The notes under the pieces: generated by a model
Told to the model about the DNA's origin: nothing
Database searches by the model: none
Seen by the model: only the letters and a program-made list of their open reading frames with translations
Shown: positions 9,443 to 18,002 of the stretch, in pieces
Position numbering within the stretch: the first letter of the stretch is position 1
Layout of the letters: every line of letters begins with the position of its first letter
Translations under genes and position numbers: made by a program
Origin: Cryobacterium flavum
Lineage (GTDB): Bacteria > Actinomycetota > Actinomycetes > Actinomycetales > Microbacteriaceae
Direction: 5' to 3'
Assembly (NCBI RefSeq): GCF_900103805.1
Contig: NZ_FNIB01000005.1
Span: forward strand, 248,001 to 312,000
DNA: 64,000 nt

Positions 9443-9458
9443 ACAAACCAGAGTTTGT
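9443..9458. promoter_or_regulatory. Inverted repeat upstream of gabD
   Basis: ACAAAC, CAGA spacer, GTTTGT: a perfect 6-bp dyad directly after the shared promoter motif and 46 bp before the gabD start. It is a possible operator for the adjacent GntR regulator. The copy of the motif near the permease lacks this dyad. Confidence 0.35.
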
Positions 9459-9504
9459 ATCGGCGCCGGTTTTTGAGGTGCCCGACCAGTGAAGGATAAA
9501 GCCT

Positions 9505-10869
9505 ATGACCAGCTACGCAGTCATCAACCCGGCCACCGGGGAGACAGTCAAGACCTACAACACAATCTCGGATGCCGACCTCACCGCCGCCATCACCACG
9601 GCAGACGACGCCCACACCTGGTCGCGCTCCATCAGCGTTGAAGAGCGCGCGGCCCTCGTGCGCCGCGTGGCCGAACTGCACGTCGAACGCCGCCAGGAGC
9701 TTGCCGACATCATCGTGCGCGAAATGGGTAAGCCCGTGGAGCAGGCCCTCGGTGAGGTCGACTTCAGCGCCGACATCTACGCCTACTACGCCGACAACGC
9801 GGTGGAGCTTCTGAAGGACGAAACCATAAGCCTGCTCGCCGGCGAGGGCTCCGCGCTCATCCGCCGCAGCTCGCTTGGCGTGCTTCTCGGCATCATGCCG
9901 TGGAACTTCCCGTACTACCAGGTTGCCCGTTTTGCCGGACCAAACCTAATCATCGGCAACACCATCCTGCTCAAGCACGCCGAGCAGTGCCCCGAATCGT
10001 CCGCCGCGATCGCGCAGATCATGCTCGACGCCGGTTTTCCGGTGGGGGCCTACACGAACCTCTACGCTTCCCATGATCAGATATCCACGGTCATCGCCGA
10101 CAAGCGCGTGCAGGGTGTCTCGCTCACCGGCTCGGAGCGCGCCGGAGCGGCGATTGCGGAGATCGCCGGACGCAACTTGAAGAAGGTCGTGCTCGAGCTC
10201 GGCGGCTCAGACCCGTTCATCCTGCTATCCACCGACGACCTCGATGAGACCGTCGGCGCCGCCGTGGCTGCTCGCCTCGACAACAACGGCCAGGCCTGCA
10301 ACGCGGCCAAGCGCTTCATCGTCATCGAGGAGCTGTACCAGCCTTTCTTGGATAAGTTCACGGCGGCAATCAATGCCGTCGAGCTGGGCGACCCGACCAA
10401 GGACGGCACCGGACTCGGGCCACTTTCCTCGAAAAAGGCCACCGAAACTCTCACCGAGCAGGTTGCGCGCGCTGTGGCTCAGGGTGCCACCCTCGTCACG
10501 GGCGGAACCTCTGAGGGCAACTTCTACGCCGGAACCGTGCTCACCGACGTATCGCCCGGCTCCGATGCCTTCCACGAAGAGTTCTTCGGCCCGGTCGCAC
10601 AGATCTTCAGCGTTCCCGACGAGGCCGCCGCAGTCGCACTGGCCAACAACACCCCGTTCGGCCTGGGGTCCTACGTCTTCACCACCGACCCGGAGCAGGC
10701 ACTGCGCGTGGCCGACGGCATTGAGGCTGGCATGGTGTTCATCAATTTGGTCGGTGCCGACGGTGCCGAGCTGCCCTTCGGTGGCGTCAAGAGGAGCGGC
10801 TCGGGGCGCGAACTGGGCCGTTTCGGCGCTGACGAGTTCGTCAACAAGAAGATGATCCGCATCGGCTGA
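9505..10869 (+). CDS. gabD: NAD(P)-dependent succinate-semialdehyde dehydrogenase
   Basis: A 454-aa aldehyde dehydrogenase that oxidises succinate semialdehyde to succinate, the last step of GABA breakdown. Family motifs are MPWNFPYYQVAR (cofactor domain), SLTGSERAG, the catalytic Glu in LELGGSDPF and the catalytic Cys in NNGQACNAAKRF. The C-terminal EELPFGGVKRSG-type segment appears as ELPFGGVKRSGSGRELG. AAGGA lies 8 nt before the ATG. It follows the GntR/Cache genes and precedes an amino-acid permease pseudogene, which supports amine or GABA catabolism. A GABA transaminase is not in the window. Related short-chain aldehyde substrates are possible. Confidence 0.85.
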   Translation: MTSYAVINPATGETVKTYNTISDADLTAAITTADDAHTWSRSISVEERAALVRRVAELHVERRQELADIIVREMGKPVEQALGEVDFSADIYAYYADNAVELLKDETISLLAGEGSALIRRSSLGVLLGIMPWNFPYYQVARFAGPNLIIGNTILLKHAEQCPESSAAIAQIMLDAGFPVGAYTNLYASHDQISTVIADKRVQGVSLTGSERAGAAIAEIAGRNLKKVVLELGGSDPFILLSTDDLDETVGAAVAARLDNNGQACNAAKRFIVIEELYQPFLDKFTAAINAVELGDPTKDGTGLGPLSSKKATETLTEQVARAVAQGATLVTGGTSEGNFYAGTVLTDVSPGSDAFHEEFFGPVAQIFSVPDEAAAVALANNTPFGLGSYVFTTDPEQALRVADGIEAGMVFINLVGADGAELPFGGVKRSGSGRELGRFGADEFVNKKMIRIG

Positions 10870-11027
10870 CCCAGCCCCAGCCCCAGCCCCTGCCGCTCCG
10901 CGGATGCACGCATCGTCGGGTCGAACCGAACCCGACCGGGACAAGCGGCGGCGGGTTGTTTGCGGGGTGACGAGTTCAAGGTTTGAGCTGAGGAGCAAGT
11001 AACCGGCTGCCGCCGCGACGCACGCCC

Positions 11028-11074
<47 letters not shown>

Positions 11075-11082
11075 GAAAATCA

Positions 11083-11104
11083 ATCATCCGGTTCTATAGC
11101 TTTG
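11083..11104 (+). promoter_or_regulatory. Shared 22-bp promoter motif upstream of the permease (copy 2)
   Basis: ATCATCCGGTTCTATAGCTT followed by TG matches the element upstream of gabD over its whole length apart from a one-base shift and one substitution. It ends 84 bp before the original permease start, suggesting that gabD and the permease were co-regulated. Confidence 0.4.
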
Positions 11105-11188
11105 GGGGCAGGCATCCGTTATGTTAAGGCTCACACATTGACGTGTACCGCCGGGTGGGGGGCGTTTCGGCTGGATTGAAAGGGCATC

Positions 11189-12376
11189 ATGTCCGTCGAG
11201 GCTTCCTCAAGAAGGGCATCGGCGACGTCGACCACCTGAAGGTGCTCGGGTACGACGATTCGTTCCACCGGTCCATGTCGTTGTGGGCGAATTTCGCGCT
11301 CGGATTCACCTACCTGTCACCGCTCGTGGGTGTCTACTCGCTGTTCGCGCTGGCCATGAGCACGGGTGGCCCGCCTTCGCTGTTCTGGCTCTTCATCGTG
11401 GGCACCGGGCAGCTGCTCGTGGCGCTGGTGTTCGGCGAGGTCGTCTCGAAGTATCCGATCGCGGGCGGTATCTACCCCTGGACGCGACGCCTCTGGGGCA
11501 AGCGCTACGCCTGGATGGCGGCCTGGGTCTACATCTGGGCGATGCTCGTGACCATCACGGCCGTCGCCGAATTCGGCACCGGGTTTCTGGCCAGCCTGAT
11601 CAATGCCCCGGCGACCAAGGAAGTCACCCTCGGCCTCTCGATCGCTTTCCTGGTCGCGGCATTCGGCCTGAACTTTTCCGGCACGAAGACACTGGCCCGC
11701 GTGGCCCGGATCGGGCTCGCTGCTGAACTCATCGGCGTCGTCGCCGTGGGGCTGTATCTGCTCATCTTTCAGCGCCACCAGGAATTCAGCGTGTTCTTCG
11801 ACTCCATGGGCGTGCAGGGCAACGGCAGTTACGCCACGGTATTTCTCGGCGCGGCACTGACCGGACTATTCCTCTTCTACGGTTTTGAGGCGTGCGGCGA
11901 AATGGCTGGCCAAAGTGTCGCCGCGCACCGCGGTGCCGACCAATGCGTTGATTGTGGCGTGCTCGATTCCGGTGGTGCTGTGCCTGATCATCTACGTTGG
12001 CAGCGACCAGGTCCTGACCCAGTTCACCTCGTTCGCCGTCATCGGCATCTACGTGGCATTCCAATCCGTGGTGCTCGCTGCGTTGCGCCAGCGCATCAAG
12101 GGCTGGAAGCCGGCCGGTCCGTTCAGCCTGGGCCGGGCCGGTTTCGTGGTCAACGTGCTCGCCCTCGCCTACGGCATCTTTGCCATGGTGCTGCTCGCGG
12201 TGCCGGGCGCAAGCGGTGAGTTCTTCAGCGACTACATCGTGCTCATCGGTCTGTTTGTCGTCATGGGGAGCGGCCTCATCTACCTGCTGGTGGCTCGGCC
12301 CGACCGCAAATCGCTGGCACCAGAGGGAGACGCCATTGAAGTCGCAACGCTCCTGCGGGCGCACCCCGACCACTAG
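11189..12376 (+). pseudogene. APC-family amino-acid permease, broken by frameshift and internal deletion
   Basis: The ATG at 11189 encodes MSVEASSRRAS and then hits a stop within 17 codons, whereas the next frame continues with DHLKVLGYDDSFHRSMSLW, the conserved N-terminus of actinobacterial amino-acid permeases: a one-base frameshift near 11220. The first six or so transmembrane helices follow to FLFYGFEACGE near 11900. There the frame changes again and resumes at AKWLAKVSPRTAVPTNALIV, the start of the C-terminal helices, which run to 12376. About 120-130 residues normally between these points are missing. The product would have imported an amino acid or amine for the gabD pathway. Sequencing error could explain the first lesion but not the deletion. 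Confidence 0.85.
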
Positions 12377-12468
12377 ACCCCGCCCGAGCTGGTGATCACC
12401 CAGCGGATGCGTGCGCCCGATGCACCCATCCACAGGGACTCGGCGCAGGCGCGGGCATCCGCTTAATG

Positions 12469-12502
12469 CAAGCAGGGCCCGTCCGAGGACGGGCCTTGCT
12501 TG
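12469..12502 (-). terminator. Terminator downstream of rplA
   Basis: A 16-bp stem (one G-T wobble) with arms CAAGCAGGGCCCGTCC and GGACGGGCCTTGCTTG, 13 nt after the rplA stop on the minus strand. It also faces the permease pseudogene and could act in both directions. The T-tract is weak. Confidence 0.7.
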
Positions 12503-12515
12503 GTGAAGCTGTTGC

Positions 12516-13205
12516 TTAGATGCTGTTGACGTCGAGCTGGATGCCAGGACCGAACGTAGTCGAGACGACACCCTTCGTGATGTAGCGGCCCTTGGACGAG
12601 CTCGGCTTGAGGCGGTTGATCTCCTCGAGCGCAGCGGAGATGTTCTCGTTCAGCTGATCGGCCGAGAAGGACGCCTTGCCGACGACGAAGTGCACGTTAG
12701 AGTGCTTGTCGACGCGGAATTCGATCTTTCCGCCCTTGATGTCGGACACGGCCTTGGCGACGTCGGGCGTCACGGTTCCGGTCTTCGGGTTGGGCATGAG
12801 GCCACGCGGGCCGAGCACCTTACCGAGACGGCCGACCTTACCCATGAGCTCGGGGGTCGAGACGGCGGAGTCGAAGGAGGTGTAACCAGCGGCTACCTTC
12901 TCGATGAGCTCGTCGCCACCGACCTCGTCGGCGCCGGCTGCGATAGCGGCTTCGGCGGCGGGGCCGGTTGCGAAGACGATGACGCGGGCGGTGCGGCCGG
13001 TGCCGTGCGGGAGGATGACGGTTCCACGAACCATCTGGTCGGCCTTGCGGGGGTCGACTCCGAGGCGGAGAGCGACCTCAACCGTGGAGTTGAACTTCGC
13101 GGAGCCGGTCTCCTTGGCGAGGGCTACGGCCTCGGCCGGGGTGAAGACGTTGTCTTCGCCGATTTTGGCGGCGGAGGCGCGGTACGCCTTTGACTTGGTT
13201 GCCAT
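12516..13205 (-). CDS. rplA: 50S ribosomal protein L1
   Basis: A 229-aa ribosomal protein that binds 23S rRNA at the L1 stalk and in many bacteria represses its own operon mRNA. Typical segments are [53 protein letters not shown] and [25 protein letters not shown] lies before the ATG. It is the last gene of the secE-nusG-rplK-rplA cluster; rplJ and rplL do not follow. Confidence 0.98.
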   Translation of the reverse strand: MATKSKAYRASAAKIGEDNVFTPAEAVALAKETGSAKFNSTVEVALRLGVDPRKADQMVRGTVILPHGTGRTARVIVFATGPAAEAAIAAGADEVGGDELIEKVAAGYTSFDSAVSTPELMGKVGRLGKVLGPRGLMPNPKTGTVTPDVAKAVSDIKGGKIEFRVDKHSNVHFVVGKASFSADQLNENISAALEEINRLKPSSSKGRYITKGVVSTTFGPGIQLDVNSI

Positions 13206-13311
13206 GTTGAATCTCCTGTATGTACTTCAGAGTGTGGTGCGAACCTGGCAGGCTCTTCCACTAAATGCTGAGGGTGCTTCCGGCGCCGTGGGGCGCCGAT
13301 GCGGGGGGTGC

Positions 13312-13743
13312 TTAGGCGCTGACCGTGATGCCCATAGAGCGGGCGGTTCCGGCGATGATCTTCGCGGCGGCGTCGATGTCGTTGGCGTTGAGGTCAACCA
13401 TCTTCGCTTCGGCGATCTCGCGGACCTGAGCCTGGGTGAGGTTGGCGACCTTGACGGTGTGCGGGGTTCCGCTGCCCTTGGCGACGCCGGCGGCCTTCTT
13501 GATGAGCTCCGCTGCGGGCGGGGTCTTCAGGATGAACGTGAACGAACGGTCGTCGTAGACGGTGATCTCAACGGGGATGACGTTGCCGCGCTGGGCTTCG
13601 GTCGCTGCGTTGTAGGCCTTGCAGAATTCCATGATGTTAACGCCGTGCTGACCCAGTGCCGGCCCGATGGGCGGTGCGGGGTTGGCTGCGCCGGCCTTGA
13701 TCTGAAGTTTGATCAGACCTGTAACCTTCTTCTTCGGTGCCAT
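13312..13743 (-). CDS. rplK: 50S ribosomal protein L11
   Basis: A 143-aa protein of the GTPase-associated centre, which binds 23S rRNA and is needed for RelA activation. The N-terminal domain reads [20 protein letters not shown] followed by [19 protein letters not shown]. The C-terminal RNA-binding domain ends [20 protein letters not shown]. Length is standard. It lies 106 bp upstream of rplA. Confidence 0.98.
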   Translation of the reverse strand: MAPKKKVTGLIKLQIKAGAANPAPPIGPALGQHGVNIMEFCKAYNAATEAQRGNVIPVEITVYDDRSFTFILKTPPAAELIKKAAGVAKGSGTPHTVKVANLTQAQVREIAEAKMVDLNANDIDAAAKIIAGTARSMGITVSA

Positions 13744-13865
13744 TGTGTTGTCCTTCGTATTGATGTGCGAGCAGCCCGGGGGCTGCTCTCCCGGTGGCCC
13801 GGATGGGCCCCGGTGGTTTGGGGGAACCAGCGTGGATTGCCTTGGTCGGGCATCCGCTGTGCTGG

Positions 13866-14831
13866 TTAGAGCTTGGTGACCTGATCGAAGCTGAGCTCAA
13901 CCGGAGTCTCACGCTCGAAGAGCGAGACGAGCACGATGAGCTTGCCGCTCTCCGGCTTGATCTCGCTGATCGAACCGGGCAGGCCCGCGAACGAGCCTTC
14001 CTTGATCGTGATGGTCTCGCCGATCTCGTAGTCGACCTCGGCAGCGATGACGCGCTGCGCCGACTTTCCGGGGGCACCGCCAGCCTTGGTCGGGGCTTCG
14101 ACGATCTCGACGAGTCCCTTGAGCATGCCGAAGGCTTCTTCGAAACGCAGCGGGGTGGGGTTGTGGGCGTTGCCAACGAAGCCGGTGACGCCCGGGGTGT
14201 GGCGAACAACCGACCAGCTGTCCTCGTCGAGGTCCATACGAACGAGCACGTATCCGGGGATGCGCACGCGGGTGACCATCTTGCGCTGGCCGTTTTTGAT
14301 CTCGACGACATCTTCCATCGGAACTTCGCACTGGTAGATGAAGTCTTCCATCGCCATGGACTGCTTGCGGTTCTCAATGTTCGACTTCACCCGACGCTCG
14401 AAACCGGCGTAGGAGTGAATGACGTACCACTTGCCTGGCAGAAAACGCAGTTCCTTGCGGAACGCGTCGTACGGGTCGACCTCTTCATCGGAAGGCTCGG
14501 TCTCGCCTGCAGTTTCGGCGGTGACGACCTCGTCTTCGTCTTCGACGGCTTCGACGGACGCGTCGGCTTCTTGCGCCGAATCGATGTCGAGTGCGTCGTC
14601 GACGATGGCGTCGGCTTCGGGATCGGATGACTCGGCGAGGGCGTCGAGTGCAGCGTCGAGGTTGACCTCCACGTCGTCGTTCTCGTCGATGACGTGCAGA
14701 GCGACCTGCTCGGCCGCCTCTGCGGAAGTCTCGTCGGCGGCGAGGGTGTTGCCTTCCTGCGCCTCGTCTTCCTCGGAGGACTGCTCGGCGGCAGTGGCCC
14801 AGTCGACATCGTCGTGCTTCGTCTCAGTCAC
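13866..14831 (-). CDS. nusG: Transcription termination/antitermination factor NusG with acidic N-terminal extension
   Basis: A 321-aa factor that binds RNA polymerase and couples it to Rho or ribosomes. The NGN domain starts near residue 148 ([22 protein letters not shown]) and includes [19 protein letters not shown] and [11 protein letters not shown]. The C-terminal KOW domain holds [19 protein letters not shown]. Residues 1-145 form a disordered Asp/Glu/Ala-rich extension, common in Actinobacteria and absent from E. coli NusG. It lies between secE and rplK as in most bacteria. Confidence 0.97.
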   Translation of the reverse strand: MTETKHDDVDWATAAEQSSEEDEAQEGNTLAADETSAEAAEQVALHVIDENDDVEVNLDAALDALAESSDPEADAIVDDALDIDSAQEADASVEAVEDEDEVVTAETAGETEPSDEEVDPYDAFRKELRFLPGKWYVIHSYAGFERRVKSNIENRKQSMAMEDFIYQCEVPMEDVVEIKNGQRKMVTRVRIPGYVLVRMDLDEDSWSVVRHTPGVTGFVGNAHNPTPLRFEEAFGMLKGLVEIVEAPTKAGGAPGKSAQRVIAAEVDYEIGETITIKEGSFAGLPGSISEIKPESGKLIVLVSLFERETPVELSFDQVTKL

Positions 14832-14931
14832 TAAATCTCAATCCCTAATTTTTGTACGTGTGCAAGTTGTCTGGGCACGTTGCGTGCCGGTGGTGTGGGC
14901 GTTCCGCCGGAGCGGATGCCTTCGCTGCGGA

Positions 14932-15204
14932 TTAGCCCGGCGTGCCGAACACATAGAGAACCGCGAGGCCGAAGACCCAGTCCATGGCCGAGACGATGCC
15001 CATCATGATGATCACGAAGACCAGCACGACGCCGGTGTAGCTCAGCAGCTCTTTACGAGTCGGCGTGACGACCTTGCGCAGTTCCGCGAAAACCTGCTTG
15101 ATGAACAGGGACAACCGAGCGAAAGGACCGCGATTGGACTCGCGGGCAATTCGTGCGTTCGCGACGACTTCCTCACTAGGTTCGTCGACAACTTTTCGGG
15201 CCAC
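14932..15204 (-). CDS. secE: Preprotein translocase subunit SecE
   Basis: A 90-aa essential SecYEG subunit. It has a basic N-terminal half with LFIKQVFAELRKVVTPTRKE, the conserved amphipathic segment, and one transmembrane helix (about residues 58-82, GVVLVFVIIMMGIVSAMDW). It lies directly downstream of tRNA-Trp and upstream of nusG, the standard actinobacterial arrangement. Confidence 0.95.
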   Translation of the reverse strand: MARKVVDEPSEEVVANARIARESNRGPFARLSLFIKQVFAELRKVVTPTRKELLSYTGVVLVFVIIMMGIVSAMDWVFGLAVLYVFGTPG

Positions 15205-15244
15205 CTGTTACACCTCTCATGGTCGGCAGACTTCTACCGATGTG

Positions 15245-15317
15245 CAGGGCGGACAGGACTCGAACCTGCAACCTGCGGTTTTGGAGACCGCTGCTCTACC
15301 AATTGAGCCACCACCCT
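15245..15317 (-). tRNA. tRNA-Trp (anticodon CCA)
   Basis: A 73-nt cloverleaf on the minus strand: acceptor AGGGTGG/CCGCCCT with one G-U pair, D-arm GCTC-AATTGGTA-GAGC, anticodon loop CTCCAAA and T-loop TTCGAGT. CCA is not encoded. The 216-bp stretch between this gene and the carotenoid gene shows no gene. Confidence 0.97.
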
Positions 15318-15533
15318 ATGGAAGCAAACCCGCCATGCAGAAGCCACTTTCGACCGAGCGTGAACACTCGGAAAAAGGCGCAAAAAAGCATGGCAGAATT
15401 CAACTACCTGTACCAGTCTAGATCACGGACCGGCCACTGTAAAGCTGAGACGAGTTCGCGCAGAAGCGCGATCCCTGTTCCAGTGCCAGCTTGCCACACT
15501 ATCGCGGCGGACGGGATTGCGACCGTCGACTGG

Positions 15534-16988
15534 TCAGCGACCGTCCAGTCGCCCGATCAGCTTCTGCATCGCGGTCATGGCTCCTCCGAGCACGGCCGGG
15601 ATCCCGCCGCCGGGGTGTACCGACGCGCCCACCCGCCACAGCCACGGGCGCGCCAGGCTGGTGTAGCCCGGCCGGTGGAACGGGCCGCTCTGCCAGAGTG
15701 GGTTGGTCGCGCCGTACAGCGCACCTCCCGCGGAGCCCCAGCCTGCGAAGTAGTGCGGGTCGAGCACGACATGATCGCGGAACAGCTCGGTGATGGGCCG
15801 GCTCAATCCCACGGCCGCGCTGACCCGGTCGATCTCGTGGGCGACCCAGGGAGTGTCGAGATCGTAGTGTCGGCCATCGGCAGGCGCCGTGAGGAGAACG
15901 GCCACCGTCGCTCGATCGTTGGGATAGATTTCGTGTGGCCGGTAGTAGTTCAGGAATGCCATGGTCTGGTCCGGCGCAACGACCGTGTCCAGACTGCGGT
16001 GGAGGGCGGCCGGGTCGTCGGGCAGTATCACCGAGTGTGTAGCCGTTCCACGGGGCAACGGCGTATCCAGGGACGCGTAGATGGCCACTCCGGAGCAGGA
16101 CAGTGGCCGCTGCCGTGCGCGCGGTGCGCCCAGGAGCTCGTCGAGAACGCCGCTGTCGAGACCGCTCACGATCACATCAGCTTGGTAGGTCGCCGACGTG
16201 GTGGTCACACTCCCCTGTTTGACTGATTTGACGGGCTCACCCAGGTGCAGATTCGCGCCGGCGTGCACGGCGAGCCGGTAGAGCGCCATCGGCAACTCGT
16301 TCACGCCTCCCTCGGGCACCCAGACGCCGTCCGTGGCCATAATTGCTGGCATGCTCGCATACAGCGCGAGGGTCCGTCGGGGCGAGACACCCGCGTTGAG
16401 GGTGTGTATGGCGATGATTTCCCGCAGGCCGTCGGGCATCCAGGTCAAGCCATCGAGAAAGCCCCGTGTGGTCAGCCGTCTGCCGTAGAGACGGAAGACC
16501 CGGCGCACGGCCGGCAGCGAAGCGGGGCTGGCTGGGTCGGTTGTGAGCATGCTCGTGACTTCGGGGCCCAGCCCACCGTGTTCACGTTCGAACCGGGTCC
16601 AGGCCGCATGCCACGGATGCCCGTGCGGAACCGGCAGGGTGACGCTGTCCCCCGCAAAGAAATACCGACCGACTTCGGGCAGTCTCTTCAGGGTCAGCGC
16701 GGCGACCGCCGCAGCCTCGGCGGGAGCGGGCCGGCGGGCGCCGAGGGCGTCGTAACGAGCGAGTAATTCTTCCCAGACCGGCGGGAAAGTGACTAGCGCG
16801 GGCCCGGTATCCACCCGCTGCCCGTCGATCTCGAGGCGCCTGCTCTTGCCCCCGATCCAGTCGGATCCCTCCAGCACGGTCACCGCATGCCCGGCGCGGG
16901 CCAGCAGCGCGGCGGCGGTCAGCCCGCCGATGCCGGCGCCGAGCACGACGATGCGCAGGGGAGTCGTTGCCGTGCCGGATCGCTTCAT
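15534..16988 (-). CDS. CrtI/CrtD-like carotenoid desaturase (FAD-dependent)
   Basis: A 484-aa flavoprotein of the phytoene-desaturase family. The N-terminal dinucleotide-binding motif is VVLGAGIGGLTAAALLARAG followed by VLEGSDWIGGKSRRLEIDG. The C-terminal signature contains GASVHPGGGIPAVLGGAM. It overlaps by 4 bp with a lycopene-elongase-like UbiA gene upstream. In haloarchaea and some actinobacteria a CrtD-type 3,4-desaturase partners the elongase in making C50 bacterioruberin-type pigments, so CrtD function is more likely than classical phytoene desaturation; no crtB or crtE is nearby. CrtI itself or another CrtI-family oxidoreductase cannot be excluded. Confidence 0.75.
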   Translation of the reverse strand: MKRSGTATTPLRIVVLGAGIGGLTAAALLARAGHAVTVLEGSDWIGGKSRRLEIDGQRVDTGPALVTFPPVWEELLARYDALGARRPAPAEAAAVAALTLKRLPEVGRYFFAGDSVTLPVPHGHPWHAAWTRFEREHGGLGPEVTSMLTTDPASPASLPAVRRVFRLYGRRLTTRGFLDGLTWMPDGLREIIAIHTLNAGVSPRRTLALYASMPAIMATDGVWVPEGGVNELPMALYRLAVHAGANLHLGEPVKSVKQGSVTTTSATYQADVIVSGLDSGVLDELLGAPRARQRPLSCSGVAIYASLDTPLPRGTATHSVILPDDPAALHRSLDTVVAPDQTMAFLNYYRPHEIYPNDRATVAVLLTAPADGRHYDLDTPWVAHEIDRVSAAVGLSRPITELFRDHVVLDPHYFAGWGSAGGALYGATNPLWQSGPFHRPGYTSLARPWLWRVGASVHPGGGIPAVLGGAMTAMQKLIGRLDGR

Positions 16989-17827
16989 GGGTATGTTCCT
17001 AACAGAATGGCGGCCACGACCTGGGCGCCGGCGACGGAACCGGCGACGTAAGGGAACACGATCGAGTACCGATAGAGCCGGCGGGCCGTCGCGGGTATCG
17101 GGTCGCGCCCCAACGACATCACGAGCCAGCCGGCGATGAGCAGGTTGACCAGCGCTACCGGCCAGCTAATAAGGGCGAAACCTACGGAGGACAGGGCCCA
17201 CCAGATGGCGCTCCACACCGTTGCGCCGCGCGCGCCGAGATGGACCGCAGTGGTGCGGATACGCGCCGCGCGATCCTCATCGATATCCTGGACCGCGTCA
17301 TAGGTGTGTTTGGCGACACTCCAGGCCATCAGCCCGATCGCCGCCGACCAGATCGGCCGCTCACCGACCGCAAGCGGCACGAACACCAGCGGGAAGGCAT
17401 AGGCAGCGTTACTGAGCGAATCCACGTACCGCCGGGCCTTGAAGCGCAACGGCGGCGCGGAGTAGAAGACGAAGATGAGGGCATAGGCCGTAATCCAGGC
17501 AAGCGCGGCTGGCGGCAGCGTGAGCAGGAAGTAAGCCACGAAGGGCACGTTGGTCAGCAGTACCCCGATAACGATGGGGCGTACTTCGGAGCCAAGGATG
17601 CGTGCCCCCTCAAGACCACCCTTTCGGGTGTTCTGGGCATCCGTTGCCTGGTCGAAGATGTCGTTCACACCGTAGATCAGCAGGTTGAAGGGCAGGGTCA
17701 CCCAGAGGAGTAGAGGAAACACATCCCAGCGCCACAGGTCTCCCATCAGCCACATGGCGATGACGGTGGTGCCGATTGTGTTCACCCAGAGCACCGGACG
17801 GGAGATATGAATCAGGCGGGTGAGCAT
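16985..17827 (-). CDS. UbiA-family prenyltransferase, probable lycopene elongase
   Basis: A 280-aa polytopic membrane enzyme with about eight helices. Both Asp-rich prenyl-diphosphate motifs are visible: NDIFDQATDAQN (about residues 55-66) and YDAVQDIDEDRAARIRTTA (about 175-193). Similarity in layout to CrtEb/LyeJ and coupling to a carotenoid desaturase suggest addition of C5 units to lycopene for a C50 carotenoid. It is the first gene of a two-gene operon with a candidate leaderless promoter. UbiA enzymes of quinone or heme synthesis are the alternative, but the neighbour argues against that. Confidence 0.75.
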   Translation of the reverse strand: MLTRLIHISRPVLWVNTIGTTVIAMWLMGDLWRWDVFPLLLWVTLPFNLLIYGVNDIFDQATDAQNTRKGGLEGARILGSEVRPIVIGVLLTNVPFVAYFLLTLPPAALAWITAYALIFVFYSAPPLRFKARRYVDSLSNAAYAFPLVFVPLAVGERPIWSAAIGLMAWSVAKHTYDAVQDIDEDRAARIRTTAVHLGARGATVWSAIWWALSSVGFALISWPVALVNLLIAGWLVMSLGRDPIPATARRLYRYSIVFPYVAGSVAGAQVVAAILLGTYP

Positions 17828-17833
17828 TTTCTC

Positions 17834-17839
17834 ACTCTA
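17834..17839 (-). promoter_or_regulatory. Candidate -10 element, lycopene elongase operon
   Basis: TAGAGT on the minus strand ends 6 nt before the ATG, with no Shine-Dalgarno between: the leaderless pattern of this window. A hairpin (GGCGAG-AGAT-CTCGCC, from 17848) lies just upstream in the 175-bp divergent region. Confidence 0.5.
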
Positions 17840-17990
17840 GCTAGCCTGGCGAGAGATCTCGCCGCTTGAGATCTCGCGCCGGGCGATCAGCAGCCTGGCT
17901 ATCTACGCAATTGCGCCCCGAAGACCCTCTAAACCGGCCCGCGCGCCGGCCCGACGAGTGCAGCGCTGGTTCACTCGCGGGTGCACTGGC

Positions 17991-17996
17991 TAAGCT
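17991..17996 (+). promoter_or_regulatory. Candidate -10 element, aminotransferase gene
   Basis: TAAGCT ends 6 nt before the GTG start, and there is no Shine-Dalgarno, which fits leaderless initiation. Confidence 0.5.
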
Positions 17997-18002
17997 CAAG
18001 CT

